Source of the DNA: an uncultured Collinsella sp.
GTDB lineage: Bacteria > Actinomycetota > Coriobacteriia > Coriobacteriales > Coriobacteriaceae
DNA length: 39,858 nt
Direction of reading: 5' to 3'
Assembly: GCA_900759565.1 (NCBI GenBank)
Contig: CAAEVV010000033.1
Location: 1 to 39,858 of the forward strand
The notes under the pieces: generated by a model
Seen by the model: only the letters and a program-made list of their open reading frames with translations
Told to the model about the DNA's origin: nothing
Databases searched by the model: none
Translations under genes and position numbers: made by a program
Part shown: in pieces, positions 30,359 to 39,824 of the stretch
Position numbering within the stretch: the stretch's first letter is position 1
Layout: each line of letters begins with the position of its first letter

Positions 30359-32410
30359 TTACTCGCCCAGCTGATCAAGGTCGATATCGCCAAAGAACAC
30401 CTGGTCCTCCTTGCCGAGCGCACTCGGGATGATGGAGAAGGTGTTGGAGATGCCGTCCTGAGCATCGCGGAACGGGAGCTTGGAAACCGAAGACAGCGAA
30501 GCGATGGCGCCGTGGCTATCGCGCTTGTGCATGGGGTTAGCACCCGGGGCGAACGGCTGGCCAGCCTTGCGGCCGTCGGGCGTGGAGCCGGTCTTCTTAC
30601 CGTACACGACGTTGGAGGTAATGGTCAGAACCGAGGTCGTGGGCACGGAGTTGCGGTAGGTGTCGTTCATGCGGATGTACTCCATGAACTGGTGCACAAC
30701 GTCGTGAGCGATCTGGTCGACGCGGTCGTCGTCGTTACCGTACTTGGGGAACTCGCCCTCGGTCTCGAAGTCGACGATGATGCCGTTCTCGTCACGGACG
30801 GGGTGGACCTTGGCGTACTTGATGGCGGACAGGGAGTCAGCCACGACGGAAAGGCCAGCGATGCCCGTAGCGAACCAGCGGTGCACGTGCTTGTCGTGCA
30901 GAGCCATCTGGATGCGCTCGTAGCAATACTTGTCGTGCATGTAGTGAATGATATTCAGCGAGTTGACGTACACGCCAGCGAGCCACTTCATCATGTCGTT
31001 GTACTTGGCCACAACGTCGTCGTAATCGAGCGTATCGCCCTCGACGGCGCGATACTTGGGGCCGACCTGCTTCTTGGAGACCTCGTCAACACCGCCGTTG
31101 AGTGCGTACAGCAGGCACTTGGCCAGGTTGGCGCGGGCGCCGAAGAACTGCATCTCCTTGCCAATGCGCATGGAGGACACGCAGCAGGCGATGCCGTAGT
31201 CGTCGCCGTGGTAAACGCGCATGAGGTCGTCGTTCTCGTACTGGATCGAGGAGCTGGCAACAGAAGTCTTGGCGCAGAACTTCTTGAAGTTCTCGGGCAG
31301 ACGGGTCGACCACAGAACGGTCATGTTGGGCTCGGGGCTGGTGCCCATGTTCTCGAGCGTGTGCAGGTAGCGGTAGCTCATCTTGGTAACGAGCGTACGG
31401 CCGTCAACACCCATGCCGCCGATGGACTCGGTGACCCACTGCGGGTCGCCGGTGAACAGGGCCTGGTACTCGGGGGTACGGGCAAACTTGACCATGCGAA
31501 GCTTCATGATGAAGTGATCCACGAACTCCTGGATCTGCTCCTCGGTGAAGGTACCGTTGGCAAGGTCGCGCTCAGCGTAGATGTCGATGAACGTAGAGGT
31601 ACGGCCGATGGACATAGCGGCGCCGTTCTGCTCCTTGACGGCAGCAAGGTAGGCGAAGTACATCCACTGGATGGCCTCCTGCGTGTTGGTAGCAGGGTTG
31701 GAAATGTCGAAACCATAGGTCTCGGCCATCATCTTGAGCTCGCCGAGGGCGCGGATCTGCTCCTGCAGCTCCTCACGATCGCGGATGTTGTCGGCGGTCA
31801 TGACCGTCGGGGTGGAAGCCTTCTGGGCCTCCTTGTCCTTGATCAGGTAGTCGACGCCGTACAGGGCAACACGACGGTAGTCGCCGATGATGCGGCCGCG
31901 GCCATAGCCATCGGGCAGACCGGTGATGATGTGAGCCGAGCGGCAAGCACGCATCTCGGGGGTGTAAACATCGAAGACGCCGGCGTTGTGGGTCTTGCGC
32001 TCAAAGGTGTAGCGCTCAACAACGTTCTCGTCGACCTTGTAGCCGTGCTGGCTGGCAGCCTGGCAAGCGATGCGGATACCACCGTTGACGTGCAGCGCGC
32101 GCTTGAGCGGCTTGTCAGTCTGGAGACCGACGATGGTCTCCTTCTCGCGGTGGGCGTTATCGATGTAGCCAGCGGGGTGGCTCACGATACCCGTGACGAT
32201 CTTGGTGTCCATATCGAGGACACCACCCTGCTCGCGCTCCTTAAGCAGCAGGTCGAGAACCTCGCCCCACAGCTCCTTGGTACGCTCGGTCGGACCGACG
32301 AGGAACGACTCGTCGCCCTCGTAGGGGGTGTAGTTCTTCTGGATGAAGTCTCGGACGTCAACCTCTCCCGTCCAAATGCCTTCCTTGAAGCCTTCCCATG
32401 CCTCCTGCAT
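30359..32410 (-). CDS. pflB: Pyruvate formate-lyase core subunit lacking the glycyl-radical domain
   Basis: 683 residues. Converts pyruvate and CoA to acetyl-CoA and formate. It follows PFL from near the start (EVDVRDFIQKNYTPYEGDES) through the barrel, with catalytic Cys409-Cys410 in GIACCVSSM and the pyruvate-binding region. It then ends soon after FSIIPSALGKEDQV, before the position where a normal PFL (about 740-760 residues) has its RVSGYAV radical loop. The missing piece is encoded next. The end is a clean TAA followed by a hairpin, and the downstream gene has its own ribosome site, so I see no frameshift. ATG at 32410 has GGAG 12 bases upstream. Confidence 0.95.
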   Translation of the reverse strand: MQEAWEGFKEGIWTGEVDVRDFIQKNYTPYEGDESFLVGPTERTKELWGEVLDLLLKEREQGGVLDMDTKIVTGIVSHPAGYIDNAHREKETIVGLQTDKPLKRALHVNGGIRIACQAASQHGYKVDENVVERYTFERKTHNAGVFDVYTPEMRACRSAHIITGLPDGYGRGRIIGDYRRVALYGVDYLIKDKEAQKASTPTVMTADNIRDREELQEQIRALGELKMMAETYGFDISNPATNTQEAIQWMYFAYLAAVKEQNGAAMSIGRTSTFIDIYAERDLANGTFTEEQIQEFVDHFIMKLRMVKFARTPEYQALFTGDPQWVTESIGGMGVDGRTLVTKMSYRYLHTLENMGTSPEPNMTVLWSTRLPENFKKFCAKTSVASSSIQYENDDLMRVYHGDDYGIACCVSSMRIGKEMQFFGARANLAKCLLYALNGGVDEVSKKQVGPKYRAVEGDTLDYDDVVAKYNDMMKWLAGVYVNSLNIIHYMHDKYCYERIQMALHDKHVHRWFATGIAGLSVVADSLSAIKYAKVHPVRDENGIIVDFETEGEFPKYGNDDDRVDQIAHDVVHQFMEYIRMNDTYRNSVPTTSVLTITSNVVYGKKTGSTPDGRKAGQPFAPGANPMHKRDSHGAIASLSSVSKLPFRDAQDGISNTFSIIPSALGKEDQVFFGDIDLDQLGE

Positions 32411-32877
32411 TGTGTAACCACGCTCCTAGTTACGTGTAATGCGGCGCTCTCTCACACCGCTGCTTATTGAATTCTTGAATGTTCGGCTTGCACTACCGGC
32501 TTCTTCCGTTCTTCACCACACGTCGGTGCAGGGAAAAACGTTTGTCCACCTTGGAACTACAACCCAAAACCCAAGATTTCACCCGTCTGAGAAGGATAAC
32601 ATAGCGACCCTCTCCATCTGGGCTGTTATATGTTTCTTTTTTTATATCATAAGGGCGTTTTTTACAAACCCGCAGGAAATGCGAGCGCGAACAACTACCG
32701 TTCACCGATTTGTATGTTATTTTTCCTTGCCTTTGTACGACGTTCGCTCTAGCTGTTATGCCAGCTTTAGCAGGGTAAAGTGTCTCAGAGACCCTACAGA
32801 AACTGCAGGGCGGCCACGGGATCCCCCGTGGCCGCCCTGTGGCGTAGCTAGTTTTTAGCTTTGATTGCCGCTTGGCA
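32411..32877 (-). other. PFL upstream region
   Basis: 467 bases between the KdgT-like gene and the PFL core, with no gene I can support. It should contain the PFL promoter. There is an A/T-rich patch around 32630-32665 (TTTCTTTTTTTATATCA). I see no clear FNR-type or Rex-type palindrome. The 3' end holds the hairpin listed separately. Confidence 0.45.
32806..32839 (-). terminator. Hairpin terminating the SDR-kdgT unit
   Basis: CAGGGCGGCCACGGG and CCCGTGGCCGCCCTG form a perfect 15-bp stem with loop ATCC, 38 bases past the KdgT-like stop. Read on the minus strand it is followed by CAGTTTCTGTAGG, a weak U tract. Confidence 0.65.
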
Positions 32878-33897
32878 TTAGGCGGCTGCGGCGGCCTTGT
32901 CGGTCGTTGCCTTGCTATTGCCGTTGCCCTGGCCCTCAAAATGCTTGTAGCACCAGCTGGTGACCAGCGGGGTCAAAATAGCCGTCACGATTGCGCAGGC
33001 AGCAACCTGTGCCGTAGCCGTCGCGAGCACGGCGCCGCCGTACATGGCCCCGTTGACGCTTGCCATGGCAGCAGGCGTGGCCACATTGGCTCCGGCGCAG
33101 CTCGAAATGGCCGCACCTGCGACACCCGTACCACCCGTGAGCTTATCGACCGCGATGACGGGAATTGCAAAGACCACCGAGCAGATCACGCCGAGCAGAA
33201 TACCGGGGAGACCGCCATTAATGAGCTGGCCAAAGGTCATGGTCGAGCCCATGGCAAAGAAGACGAGCACGATGATGGCGGAAAGTGCCGGTGCCATCAT
33301 CTTCTTAAAGCTGGGGAACAGGTTACCCAGAATAATGCCGATGACGATCGGCAGAATGGCACCCACGAGCGACCAGCCGATCGGAGCCTGACCGGCAGCG
33401 CCGAGCACGATCATCGTGACCGGAGGGCCGACAACGAGCGTGGTGATGGCGACGGCGCCACGCTCGGCCTCGTTGCCCATGGTGCCCATCAGACCAGCGT
33501 ACATAGCGTTGTTGGCGCCGGTGCAAGCCGCCAGCATCACCATGGCAGAGATGCCAAACAGGTTGTCGTTGAACACATAAAGGATGAGCAGCGACACGGC
33601 AACGACCACGATCTGCTTGACGGCGATGATGATGGCGCCGCGTGCAGCGGCGGCAGGAGCACTCTTAAACGAAATCGTCGTACCGACGATGAGCAAAAAA
33701 GCGCCCACGAGCGGGCCTGCGCCCTGCTGGGTCATACCAAGCGTAAAGCTGCCGAGTGTTTTGAACAGGTCGGGGAATAGCGTGTTGAGCAGGCAGCCCA
33801 GCAAAAGCGGCACCAAAATATTGGCACCCGGGATGGAGGACATCTTAAAGAACGGCTCCTTTGCCGCCGGCGCCTCCACCGCAGTCGATTCACTCAT
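32878..33897 (-). CDS. kdgT: 2-keto-3-deoxygluconate permease (KdgT family)
   Basis: 339 residues, about ten hydrophobic segments, no large soluble domain. Motifs of the KdgT family are visible: SIPGANILVPLLLGCLLNTLFP near the N-terminus (reading PGA..L.P...G), the ACTGANNAMYAGLMG segment, and a C-terminal GAAISSCAGANVATPAA. The family imports the pectin/uronate breakdown product 2-keto-3-deoxygluconate with protons. The start at 33897 has AAGGAG six bases upstream. It lies 108 bases downstream of the SDR gene, probably in one transcript. No KDG kinase or aldolase is in the window. Confidence 0.88.
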   Translation of the reverse strand: MSESTAVEAPAAKEPFFKMSSIPGANILVPLLLGCLLNTLFPDLFKTLGSFTLGMTQQGAGPLVGAFLLIVGTTISFKSAPAAAARGAIIIAVKQIVVVAVSLLILYVFNDNLFGISAMVMLAACTGANNAMYAGLMGTMGNEAERGAVAITTLVVGPPVTMIVLGAAGQAPIGWSLVGAILPIVIGIILGNLFPSFKKMMAPALSAIIVLVFFAMGSTMTFGQLINGGLPGILLGVICSVVFAIPVIAVDKLTGGTGVAGAAISSCAGANVATPAAMASVNGAMYGGAVLATATAQVAACAIVTAILTPLVTSWCYKHFEGQGNGNSKATTDKAAAAA

Positions 33898-34005
33898 ATA
33901 TATCTCCTTTGGATGCATGCGAATCGTAGCCGCACGCGCCTATGTCAGAAAGAAGGCGACAACCCCGAGTCGCCAGGGTCGCCGCCAAACGATCACCGCG
34001 GGGTA

Positions 34006-34755
34006 TTACCCGTCCAGGACGATGCCGCCGTCGCAGTCACCAATCTCGCCGTTCACGAAGCTGGCGAGGTCGGAAGCGAAGAACAGCACCATCTGCGCAG
34101 GCTCGCTGGCCTGGGCGGCGCGGCCCAGAGGAATACCGTTGATGATGCGCTGAGAGTTCTCGTCAGAGAGAATCGAGGTCATATCGGTCAACGTGAGCGA
34201 CGGGCACACGGCGTTGCAGCGAACGCCAAACTTGCCGCCTTCCTTGGCGACTGCCTTGGTCAGACCGTTAACGCCTGCTTTGGAGCTCGCGTAAGCCGCG
34301 GTGCCGAGCAGGCCGCCACCGATCTTGCCCGCAACGGAACTCACGTTGACGATAGTGCCGGCATGGGCCGCCTTAAAGTGCGGGTAGACGGCGTTCATCA
34401 TGGTAAAGGTACCGTTGAGGTTGATGTCGATGGTGCGGCGCCACTCGGTGTCATCGATCTCGTCGAACCTCTTGGTGCTGATGACGCCAGCGCAGTTGAT
34501 CAGGATGTTGGTTTGCGGCAGGTCCGTAAAAATCTGCTCGACGGTCTCGCGCGCCTTGGGCGCATCGGCGACATCGAGCTGATAGAACTTGTTGCCCTCG
34601 CCAAGCTCGGCCACAGCGGCCTCGCCCTTAGCAGCGTTCCTTGCGATAAGCGCGACATGTCCGCCGCCCGCGACGATGCCCTTGGCGATCTCGAGGCCAA
34701 TGCCCTGAGTGCCGCCCGTGACAATCGCGGTCTTGCCCGTGAAGTCAAATGCCAT
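34006..34755 (-). CDS. SDR-family oxidoreductase, KduD/gluconate 5-dehydrogenase-like
   Basis: 249 residues. Classical short-chain dehydrogenase: TGGTQGIG (13-20), NCAG (87-90), Asn112 in DINLNG, Ser139-Ser140, and the catalytic YxxxK as Tyr155 and Lys159. The C-terminal end (DLASFVNGEIGDCDGGIVLDG) is that of KduD/gluconate dehydrogenase-like members. Pairing with a KdgT-like permease favours 2-deoxy-gluconate or keto-gluconate oxidoreduction. The start at 34755 is set by a purine-rich GGGGGATGGAG; longer frames lack family similarity. SDR substrates are hard to assign, so I leave the symbol blank. Confidence 0.9.
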   Translation of the reverse strand: MAFDFTGKTAIVTGGTQGIGLEIAKGIVAGGGHVALIARNAAKGEAAVAELGEGNKFYQLDVADAPKARETVEQIFTDLPQTNILINCAGVISTKRFDEIDDTEWRRTIDINLNGTFTMMNAVYPHFKAAHAGTIVNVSSVAGKIGGGLLGTAAYASSKAGVNGLTKAVAKEGGKFGVRCNAVCPSLTLTDMTSILSDENSQRIINGIPLGRAAQASEPAQMVLFFASDLASFVNGEIGDCDGGIVLDG

Positions 34756-34913
34756 GACTCCATCCCCCTTTATGTAAGGTGTCTCCTTGCGGGAAGTTGG
34801 AGCATCGCACGTGGCGATTATATGAGTCCCAGTCGTCATGGTGGTGACAACCCCTCGCCTAACCGCGGGCATGATAGTTCTTTGAAACGCTTTAGCAATT
34901 GAATGATTTTAAG

Positions 34914-34931
34914 TCTTAATGAGCTCTTAAT
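34914..34931. promoter_or_regulatory. TCTTAAT tandem repeat in the SDR/MarR divergent region
   Basis: TCTTAAT occurs twice with an 11-base period, in an A/T-rich patch within the 252-base gap between the SDR and MarR genes. One helical turn of spacing would suit a regulator binding one face. It may equally be promoter sequence. Confidence 0.3.
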
Positions 34932-35007
34932 ATTGCCTACTGTATGAGGCCCGCGTATGGGGGTATCATCTTTCACCGGAAATAGTTTCTAGTGTTAGGG
35001 GTTTTCG

Positions 35008-35457
35008 GTGGAAGATACCGATTTCCGTGAGCTTGGGCGTCAGCTCCTTACCGAGTTCGGCAGCATGCATCAGCGCATTTCGCGCTTTGCGGACAAAGCC
35101 CTCGGCGGCGAGATGGCCGTCATGCGCGCCCTCATACTCGCCGGCGGTTCGCTCACGCCGAGCGAACTCGCAAATCGCGCCTGGGTCTCGAGTGCCCGCA
35201 TCGCCAATATCCTACGCGCTCTCGAAGCCAAGGGCTGGGTCGAGCGCGAGCACTCAAAGACCGACCGTCGTCGCGTACACGTCACGGTGACCGACAAAGG
35301 ATTCCAGGATCTCGAAATCAAACGTCGGGAATTCGAGAACCGCACTGCGGCTTTCCTCGAGCAGCTCGGCGAAACAGATACCCAAGAGATGGTGCGCCTT
35401 CTAAGGCGTGCCAACGAAATTATCGACCGCAATCAAGAAAGGAGAGATGCCGAGTGA
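35008..35457 (+). CDS. MarR family transcriptional regulator
   Basis: 149 residues. Winged-helix dimer that usually represses the drug-efflux genes beside it. The HTH (LTPSELANRAWVSSARIANI) and wing (KTDRRRVHVTVTDKG) are typical, with helical dimerisation ends. The start is GTG 35008, preceded by AGGGG. The stop overlaps the GTG start of the ABC exporter (GTGA), so expression is coupled. The effector is unknown. Confidence 0.94.
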   Translation: MEDTDFRELGRQLLTEFGSMHQRISRFADKALGGEMAVMRALILAGGSLTPSELANRAWVSSARIANILRALEAKGWVEREHSKTDRRRVHVTVTDKGFQDLEIKRREFENRTAAFLEQLGETDTQEMVRLLRRANEIIDRNQERRDAE

Positions 35458-37820
35458 GGATTCTCAAGCTCTTTAAAAAGCATATCCTGGCACTGTTCGC
35501 AGCTATCGTACTTATCGTAATCAGTTGCAACGCCGATCTGGCACTGCCTACCTACATGAGCGATATCGTCGACGTGGGCGTGCAGCAAGGCGGCATCGCC
35601 TCGCCCGTGCCTGACACCATTCGCGCCGAATCGCTCGACGACCTCGAACTCTTTATGAGCACCAAGGACGCCAAAGCTGTGGAGGCCGTGTTTAGCAAGG
35701 CTGACAAAAACGGCATTCGAACGTACAGGGGCACCGAGGAAGAGCGTGCCGATGGAGGCAAGATTGCCGACATTATGAGCCTGCCCGAGACTGTCGTCCT
35801 TTCGCTCAACCAGGGCATTGACGCCAACTCCATGGGCGACATGATGGGCTCGTCCAGCGAGAAAGACAACAACGCTGCCCAGGCCATGCCCACCCCCGAG
35901 CAAATGGCAGCGATGACGCCCGAGCAGCTCGCCGAGATGCAGCAGAAGGCCGCAGCCGCGCAGAGCATGCAAAAGCAGATCGACGCCGACGGCGGCAAGA
36001 TCACCATGAAGAGCCTGCGTCTGGGCGTTGAAGGCGACCTAATCGACCAGGGTAAGCTCATCGAGGGTGCCAACCAAATGGCGGACAAAATGGGCTCCAT
36101 GTCGGGCTCCATCGTGACCCAACGCGCCGTGAGCTATGTGCAAGACGAGTACAAGGCACAGGGCATCGACCCCGCCGACGTACAGAACGCCTACCTGAGC
36201 CGCATGGCGACCACGATGTTTGGGCTGTGCCTGGTATCGCTCGTCGCCACCATCCTGACCGGTGCCGTGGCTTCGCGCACCGCCTGCTCCATCGCCCGCG
36301 ACCTGCGCCGCGAGACCTTCAACAAGGTTATGCACTTCTCGCCGGCCGAGGTGGGCAAGTTTAGCCAGGCCTCGCTCATCACCCGCTGCACCAACGACAT
36401 TCAGCAGATTCAGATGGCCGCAACCCTGTTTATCCGTATGTGTCTGATGGCTCCCGTCATGGGCATCGTCGCTGTCATGCGTGTCCTGGCCAACCACACC
36501 GGCCTGGAGTGGACCATCGCCGTGGCCATCATCGCGGTCTCGGCCGTCGTCGGCGTGCTCATGGGCCTCACCATGCCCAAGTTCAAAAAGATGCAAAGCT
36601 TTGTTGACCGCGTGAACCTTACCGCCCGCGAGCTGCTCGACGGCCTTATGCCCATCCGCTCGTTCAACCGCGAGGAACATGAGCTCGAGCGCTTTGACAA
36701 GGCTTCGCTCGACCTGATGACCACGCAGCTCTACACCAACCGCGCCATGAGCTTTATGATGCCGCTCATGATGCTCGTCATGAACTGCATCACCGTGCTT
36801 ATCGTCTGGTTTGGCGCGCAGGGCGTGTCCGACGGCGTGATGCAGGTCGGCAACATGATGGCGTTTATCTCCTATACCATGCAGATCGTCATGGCGTTTA
36901 TGATCCTCACCATGGTTTCGGTTATCCTGCCCCGCGCCGAGGTCGCAGCCGAGCGCGTAGATGAGGTCATCACCTGCCCCACGAGCATCAACGACCCCGC
37001 CTCGCCCAAACTGCCCGCGGCCAGCGCGCCGCGCGGTGAGCTCACCTTCCGCGACGTGAGCTTCCAGTATCCCGATGCCCGCGCCGATGTCATCAGCGGC
37101 GTGAACTTCACCACGCATGCCGGTCAGATGCTCGGCATCATTGGCTCCACGGGCTCGGGCAAGTCCACGCTCGTGCAGCTGATTCCGCGCCTGTACGACG
37201 TCACGGGCGGCAGCATTTCGCTCGACGGCATCGACGTGCGCGACATGACCCTTTCCGAGCTGCGCCGACGCATTGGTTACATCCCGCAACAGGGTCGCCT
37301 GTTCTCGGGCACTGTCGAGAGCAACCTCAAGTTTGCCGGCGACATGGTAAGCGATGACGACATGCGCCAGGCCGCGCGCATCGCCCAGGCCGAGGACTTT
37401 ATCGCCGAACGCGAGGGCGGCTACGACTCCCCCATCAGCCAGGGCGGCTCCAATGTTTCGGGCGGTCAGCGCCAGCGCTTGGCCATCGCCCGCGCCTTGG
37501 CAAAAAAGCCCGAAGTTGTGGTGTTCGATGATTCGTTTAGCGCGCTTGACTACAAGACCGACGCGCGCCTGCGCGAGGAGCTGGCCAAAAACGTCACTGA
37601 CGCGGCACTCGTGGTCGTGGCCCAGCGCATCGCGACCATCATGCACGCCGACCAGATCATCGTGCTCGACGACGGCCACGTGGTGGGCACCGGCACGCAC
37701 GAGAAGCTGCTTCACGACTGCCCGGCGTACCTGGAGATCGCACAGTCGCAGCTTTCCGCCGAGGAGCTGGGGCTTACTCAAGAAGAGATTGCAGCCGTTA
37801 TGGAAGGAGGCGAGCGCTAA
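35454..37820 (+). CDS. ABC exporter half-transporter with large loop insertion and degenerate ATPase site
   Basis: 788 residues, much longer than its partner (618). TM1 is at about 10-28. Then comes an insertion of roughly 200 residues (about 43-245) with a Met/Gln/Ala-rich stretch (EQMAAMTPEQLAEMQQ), before the remaining five helices. The nucleotide-binding domain has Walker A GSTGSGKST (564-572) and signature VSGGQRQR, but the residue after the Walker B Asp is Asp693 instead of catalytic Glu (VVVFDDSFSALD). This is the non-hydrolysing half of a heterodimeric exporter. The start is GTG at 35454, overlapping the MarR stop. Likely exports drugs, lipids or peptides. Confidence 0.93.
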   Translation: MRILKLFKKHILALFAAIVLIVISCNADLALPTYMSDIVDVGVQQGGIASPVPDTIRAESLDDLELFMSTKDAKAVEAVFSKADKNGIRTYRGTEEERADGGKIADIMSLPETVVLSLNQGIDANSMGDMMGSSSEKDNNAAQAMPTPEQMAAMTPEQLAEMQQKAAAAQSMQKQIDADGGKITMKSLRLGVEGDLIDQGKLIEGANQMADKMGSMSGSIVTQRAVSYVQDEYKAQGIDPADVQNAYLSRMATTMFGLCLVSLVATILTGAVASRTACSIARDLRRETFNKVMHFSPAEVGKFSQASLITRCTNDIQQIQMAATLFIRMCLMAPVMGIVAVMRVLANHTGLEWTIAVAIIAVSAVVGVLMGLTMPKFKKMQSFVDRVNLTARELLDGLMPIRSFNREEHELERFDKASLDLMTTQLYTNRAMSFMMPLMMLVMNCITVLIVWFGAQGVSDGVMQVGNMMAFISYTMQIVMAFMILTMVSVILPRAEVAAERVDEVITCPTSINDPASPKLPAASAPRGELTFRDVSFQYPDARADVISGVNFTTHAGQMLGIIGSTGSGKSTLVQLIPRLYDVTGGSISLDGIDVRDMTLSELRRRIGYIPQQGRLFSGTVESNLKFAGDMVSDDDMRQAARIAQAEDFIAEREGGYDSPISQGGSNVSGGQRQRLAIARALAKKPEVVVFDDSFSALDYKTDARLREELAKNVTDAALVVVAQRIATIMHADQIIVLDDGHVVGTGTHEKLLHDCPAYLEIAQSQLSAEELGLTQEEIAAVMEGGER

Positions 37821-39676
37821 TGGCAGACGAGACCAAGACTCAAATTCCCAAGCCCACCCGTCAGCGTGGACCCATGGGCCGCATGGGTGGCATGCGTCGC
37901 GGCGAAAAGGCCAAGGACTTTAAGGGCACCATGAGGCAGCTGCTCGGCTATATCGGCCAGCACAAGATTGCTGTGTTTGCCGCCGTCGCCTTTGCCGTGT
38001 GCTCGGTCATCTTCAATATTGTGGGACCTAAGGTGCTCGGCCAGGTCACCACCAAACTGTTCGAGGGCCTGGTTGCCAAGGTCAACGGCACCGGCGATGT
38101 CGACTTTAACTGGATCGCCAAGACGCTCGGCTTTTTGCTCTGCCTGTATCTGGCGAGCTCTGCCTGCAGCCTGATCCAGGGCTGGCTCATGACCGGTGTC
38201 ACGCAAAAGATCTGCTACCGCATGCGCAAGGAGATCGCCGCCAAGATCGCCGTCGTGCCGATGAGCTACTTTAACGGACACAGCAAGGGCGATGTGCTCA
38301 GCCGCATCACCAACGACGTCGATACGCTCGGCCAGTCGCTCAACCAGAGCGTGACACAGCTTATTACGTCCGTCACGCAGATTATCGGCGTGCTCGTCAT
38401 GATGCTTTCGATCAGCCTGCCGCTCACCGGCGTCACCGTGCTCACGCTGCCGGCCGCCGCGATTATCTTGATGGTGATGATTCACTTCTCGCAGCCGTAC
38501 TTCCGCGAGCAGCAGCAGGTTCTGGGCGCCGTCAACGGCATTATCGAGGAGGATTTTGCCGGCCAGAACGTCATTCAGGTGTTCGACCGCGCCGAAGCTT
38601 CGATCGAGGAGTTCGACCGTCAAAACGACCGCCTGTTTATTAGTGGCTGGCGCTCGCAGTTCCTGTCGGGCCTGATGATGCCGCTTATGAGCTTGGTGGG
38701 CAACATGGGATACGTGGGCGTCGTCGTGGTGGGCGCACAGCTCGCGCTGACCGGCAATGCCACGCCCGGCGACATCCAGAGCTTTATCCAGTACGTGCGC
38801 AACTTTACGCAGCCGGTGCAGCAGCTGGGCAACGTGAGCAACACGATGCAGTCGATGGCAGCTGCCACCGAGCGTGTGTTTGAGTTCCTGGCCGCGCCCG
38901 AAGAGGAGCAGAAGGCCGACGCGCAGATTCCCGAGAAGCGCCCCGGCCACGTGGAGTTCGACCACGTCAAGTTTGGCTACACGCCCGACAAGACCATCAT
39001 CCACGACTTTAGCTGCGAGGCGCAGCCCGGCCAGACCATCGCCATCGTCGGTCCCACCGGCGCTGGCAAGACCACGCTCATCAAGCTGCTGCAGCGCTTC
39101 TACGATGTGGACGGCGGCTCGCTGCGCGTCGAGGGCATCGACGTGCGCGACTGGGACCGCGCGGCACTTCGCGGCGAGTTTGCCATGGTGCTGCAGGATA
39201 CCTGGCTGTTTAACGGCACCATCCGCGAGAACATCCGCTACGGACGCCCCGATGCAAGCGATGACGAGGTCGAGGCCGCTGCACGTGCCGCACGCTGCGA
39301 TCACTTTATCCATACGCTCGCCGGCGGCTACGACTTTATGATCAACGAGGAGGGCACCAACCTGTCGCAGGGTCAGCGCCAGCTCGTGACCATCGCCCGT
39401 GCCATTTTGGCCGACCGCCCGGCGCTGATTCTGGACGAGGCGACCTCCAACGTGGATACCCGCACCGAGGAGCTCATTCAGCGCGCCATGGATGCGCTGA
39501 TGCAGGGCCGTACAAGCTTTGTCATCGCGCATCGCCTGTCCACGATCCGAAACGCCGATGTGATCCTGGTGATTCGCGACGGCGACATCGTCGAGAAGGG
39601 CACGCACGACGAGCTGCTCGCCCAGGGCGGCTTCTACGCCGACCTGTACAACTCGCAGTTCGACGAGGCGGCGTAA
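37820..39676 (+). CDS. ABC exporter half-transporter, catalytically complete
   Basis: 618 residues. A basic, Gly/Met-rich N-terminal tail, six membrane helices (about 55-340) and a C-terminal ATPase with Walker A GPTGAGKTT (411-419), signature LSQGQRQ, Walker B LILDEATSN with catalytic Glu540, and switch His in IAHRLST. The signature reads LSQGQ rather than LSGGQ, a variation common in such exporters. The ATG overlaps the previous stop by one base (TAATG). Together with the upstream half it should form one heterodimer with one active and one degenerate site. Confidence 0.95.
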   Translation: MADETKTQIPKPTRQRGPMGRMGGMRRGEKAKDFKGTMRQLLGYIGQHKIAVFAAVAFAVCSVIFNIVGPKVLGQVTTKLFEGLVAKVNGTGDVDFNWIAKTLGFLLCLYLASSACSLIQGWLMTGVTQKICYRMRKEIAAKIAVVPMSYFNGHSKGDVLSRITNDVDTLGQSLNQSVTQLITSVTQIIGVLVMMLSISLPLTGVTVLTLPAAAIILMVMIHFSQPYFREQQQVLGAVNGIIEEDFAGQNVIQVFDRAEASIEEFDRQNDRLFISGWRSQFLSGLMMPLMSLVGNMGYVGVVVVGAQLALTGNATPGDIQSFIQYVRNFTQPVQQLGNVSNTMQSMAAATERVFEFLAAPEEEQKADAQIPEKRPGHVEFDHVKFGYTPDKTIIHDFSCEAQPGQTIAIVGPTGAGKTTLIKLLQRFYDVDGGSLRVEGIDVRDWDRAALRGEFAMVLQDTWLFNGTIRENIRYGRPDASDDEVEAAARAARCDHFIHTLAGGYDFMINEEGTNLSQGQRQLVTIARAILADRPALILDEATSNVDTRTEELIQRAMDALMQGRTSFVIAHRLSTIRNADVILVIRDGDIVEKGTHDELLAQGGFYADLYNSQFDEAA

Positions 39677-39707
39677 ATTCTGCCGCAGGGAACAAATAAC
39701 GCCCGAG

Positions 39708-39742
39708 AACGGGGACGCAGGACAACCTGCGCCCCCGTTTTT
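39708..39742 (+). terminator. Intrinsic terminator of the MarR-ABC operon
   Basis: AACGGGGACGCAGG pairs with CCTGCGCCCCCGTT (13 of 14 positions) around a short ACAA loop and runs into TTTTT. It is 31 bases past the last ABC stop codon. Confidence 0.88.
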
Positions 39743-39824
39743 GTTCTACGGCCCTCGAAACGCCGGTGGCGCGCGCAGACGTGGTGTAAGAGTGTCCTGA
39801 GGTCCGTCGCTGCAAGCCCCGATG

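Noticed and set aside
30300..30370. Frameshift or recoding joining the PFL core to the glycyl-radical subunit
   Set aside because: The core ends at a normal TAA, the second gene has its own AAGGAG and ATG 85 bases on, and the intervening frames do not encode missing PFL sequence.
30512..32470. 652-codon plus-strand open frame opposite the PFL core
   Set aside because: It is the exact antisense of a conserved enzyme, has a Val/Asp/Gly-biased composition and no ribosome site. High-GC codon bias keeps the opposite strand open.
36039..39607. Two long minus-strand open frames (580 and 596 codons) opposite the ABC exporter genes
   Set aside because: Shadows of the exporter genes with His/Arg/Asp-rich, low-complexity translations and no family similarity.
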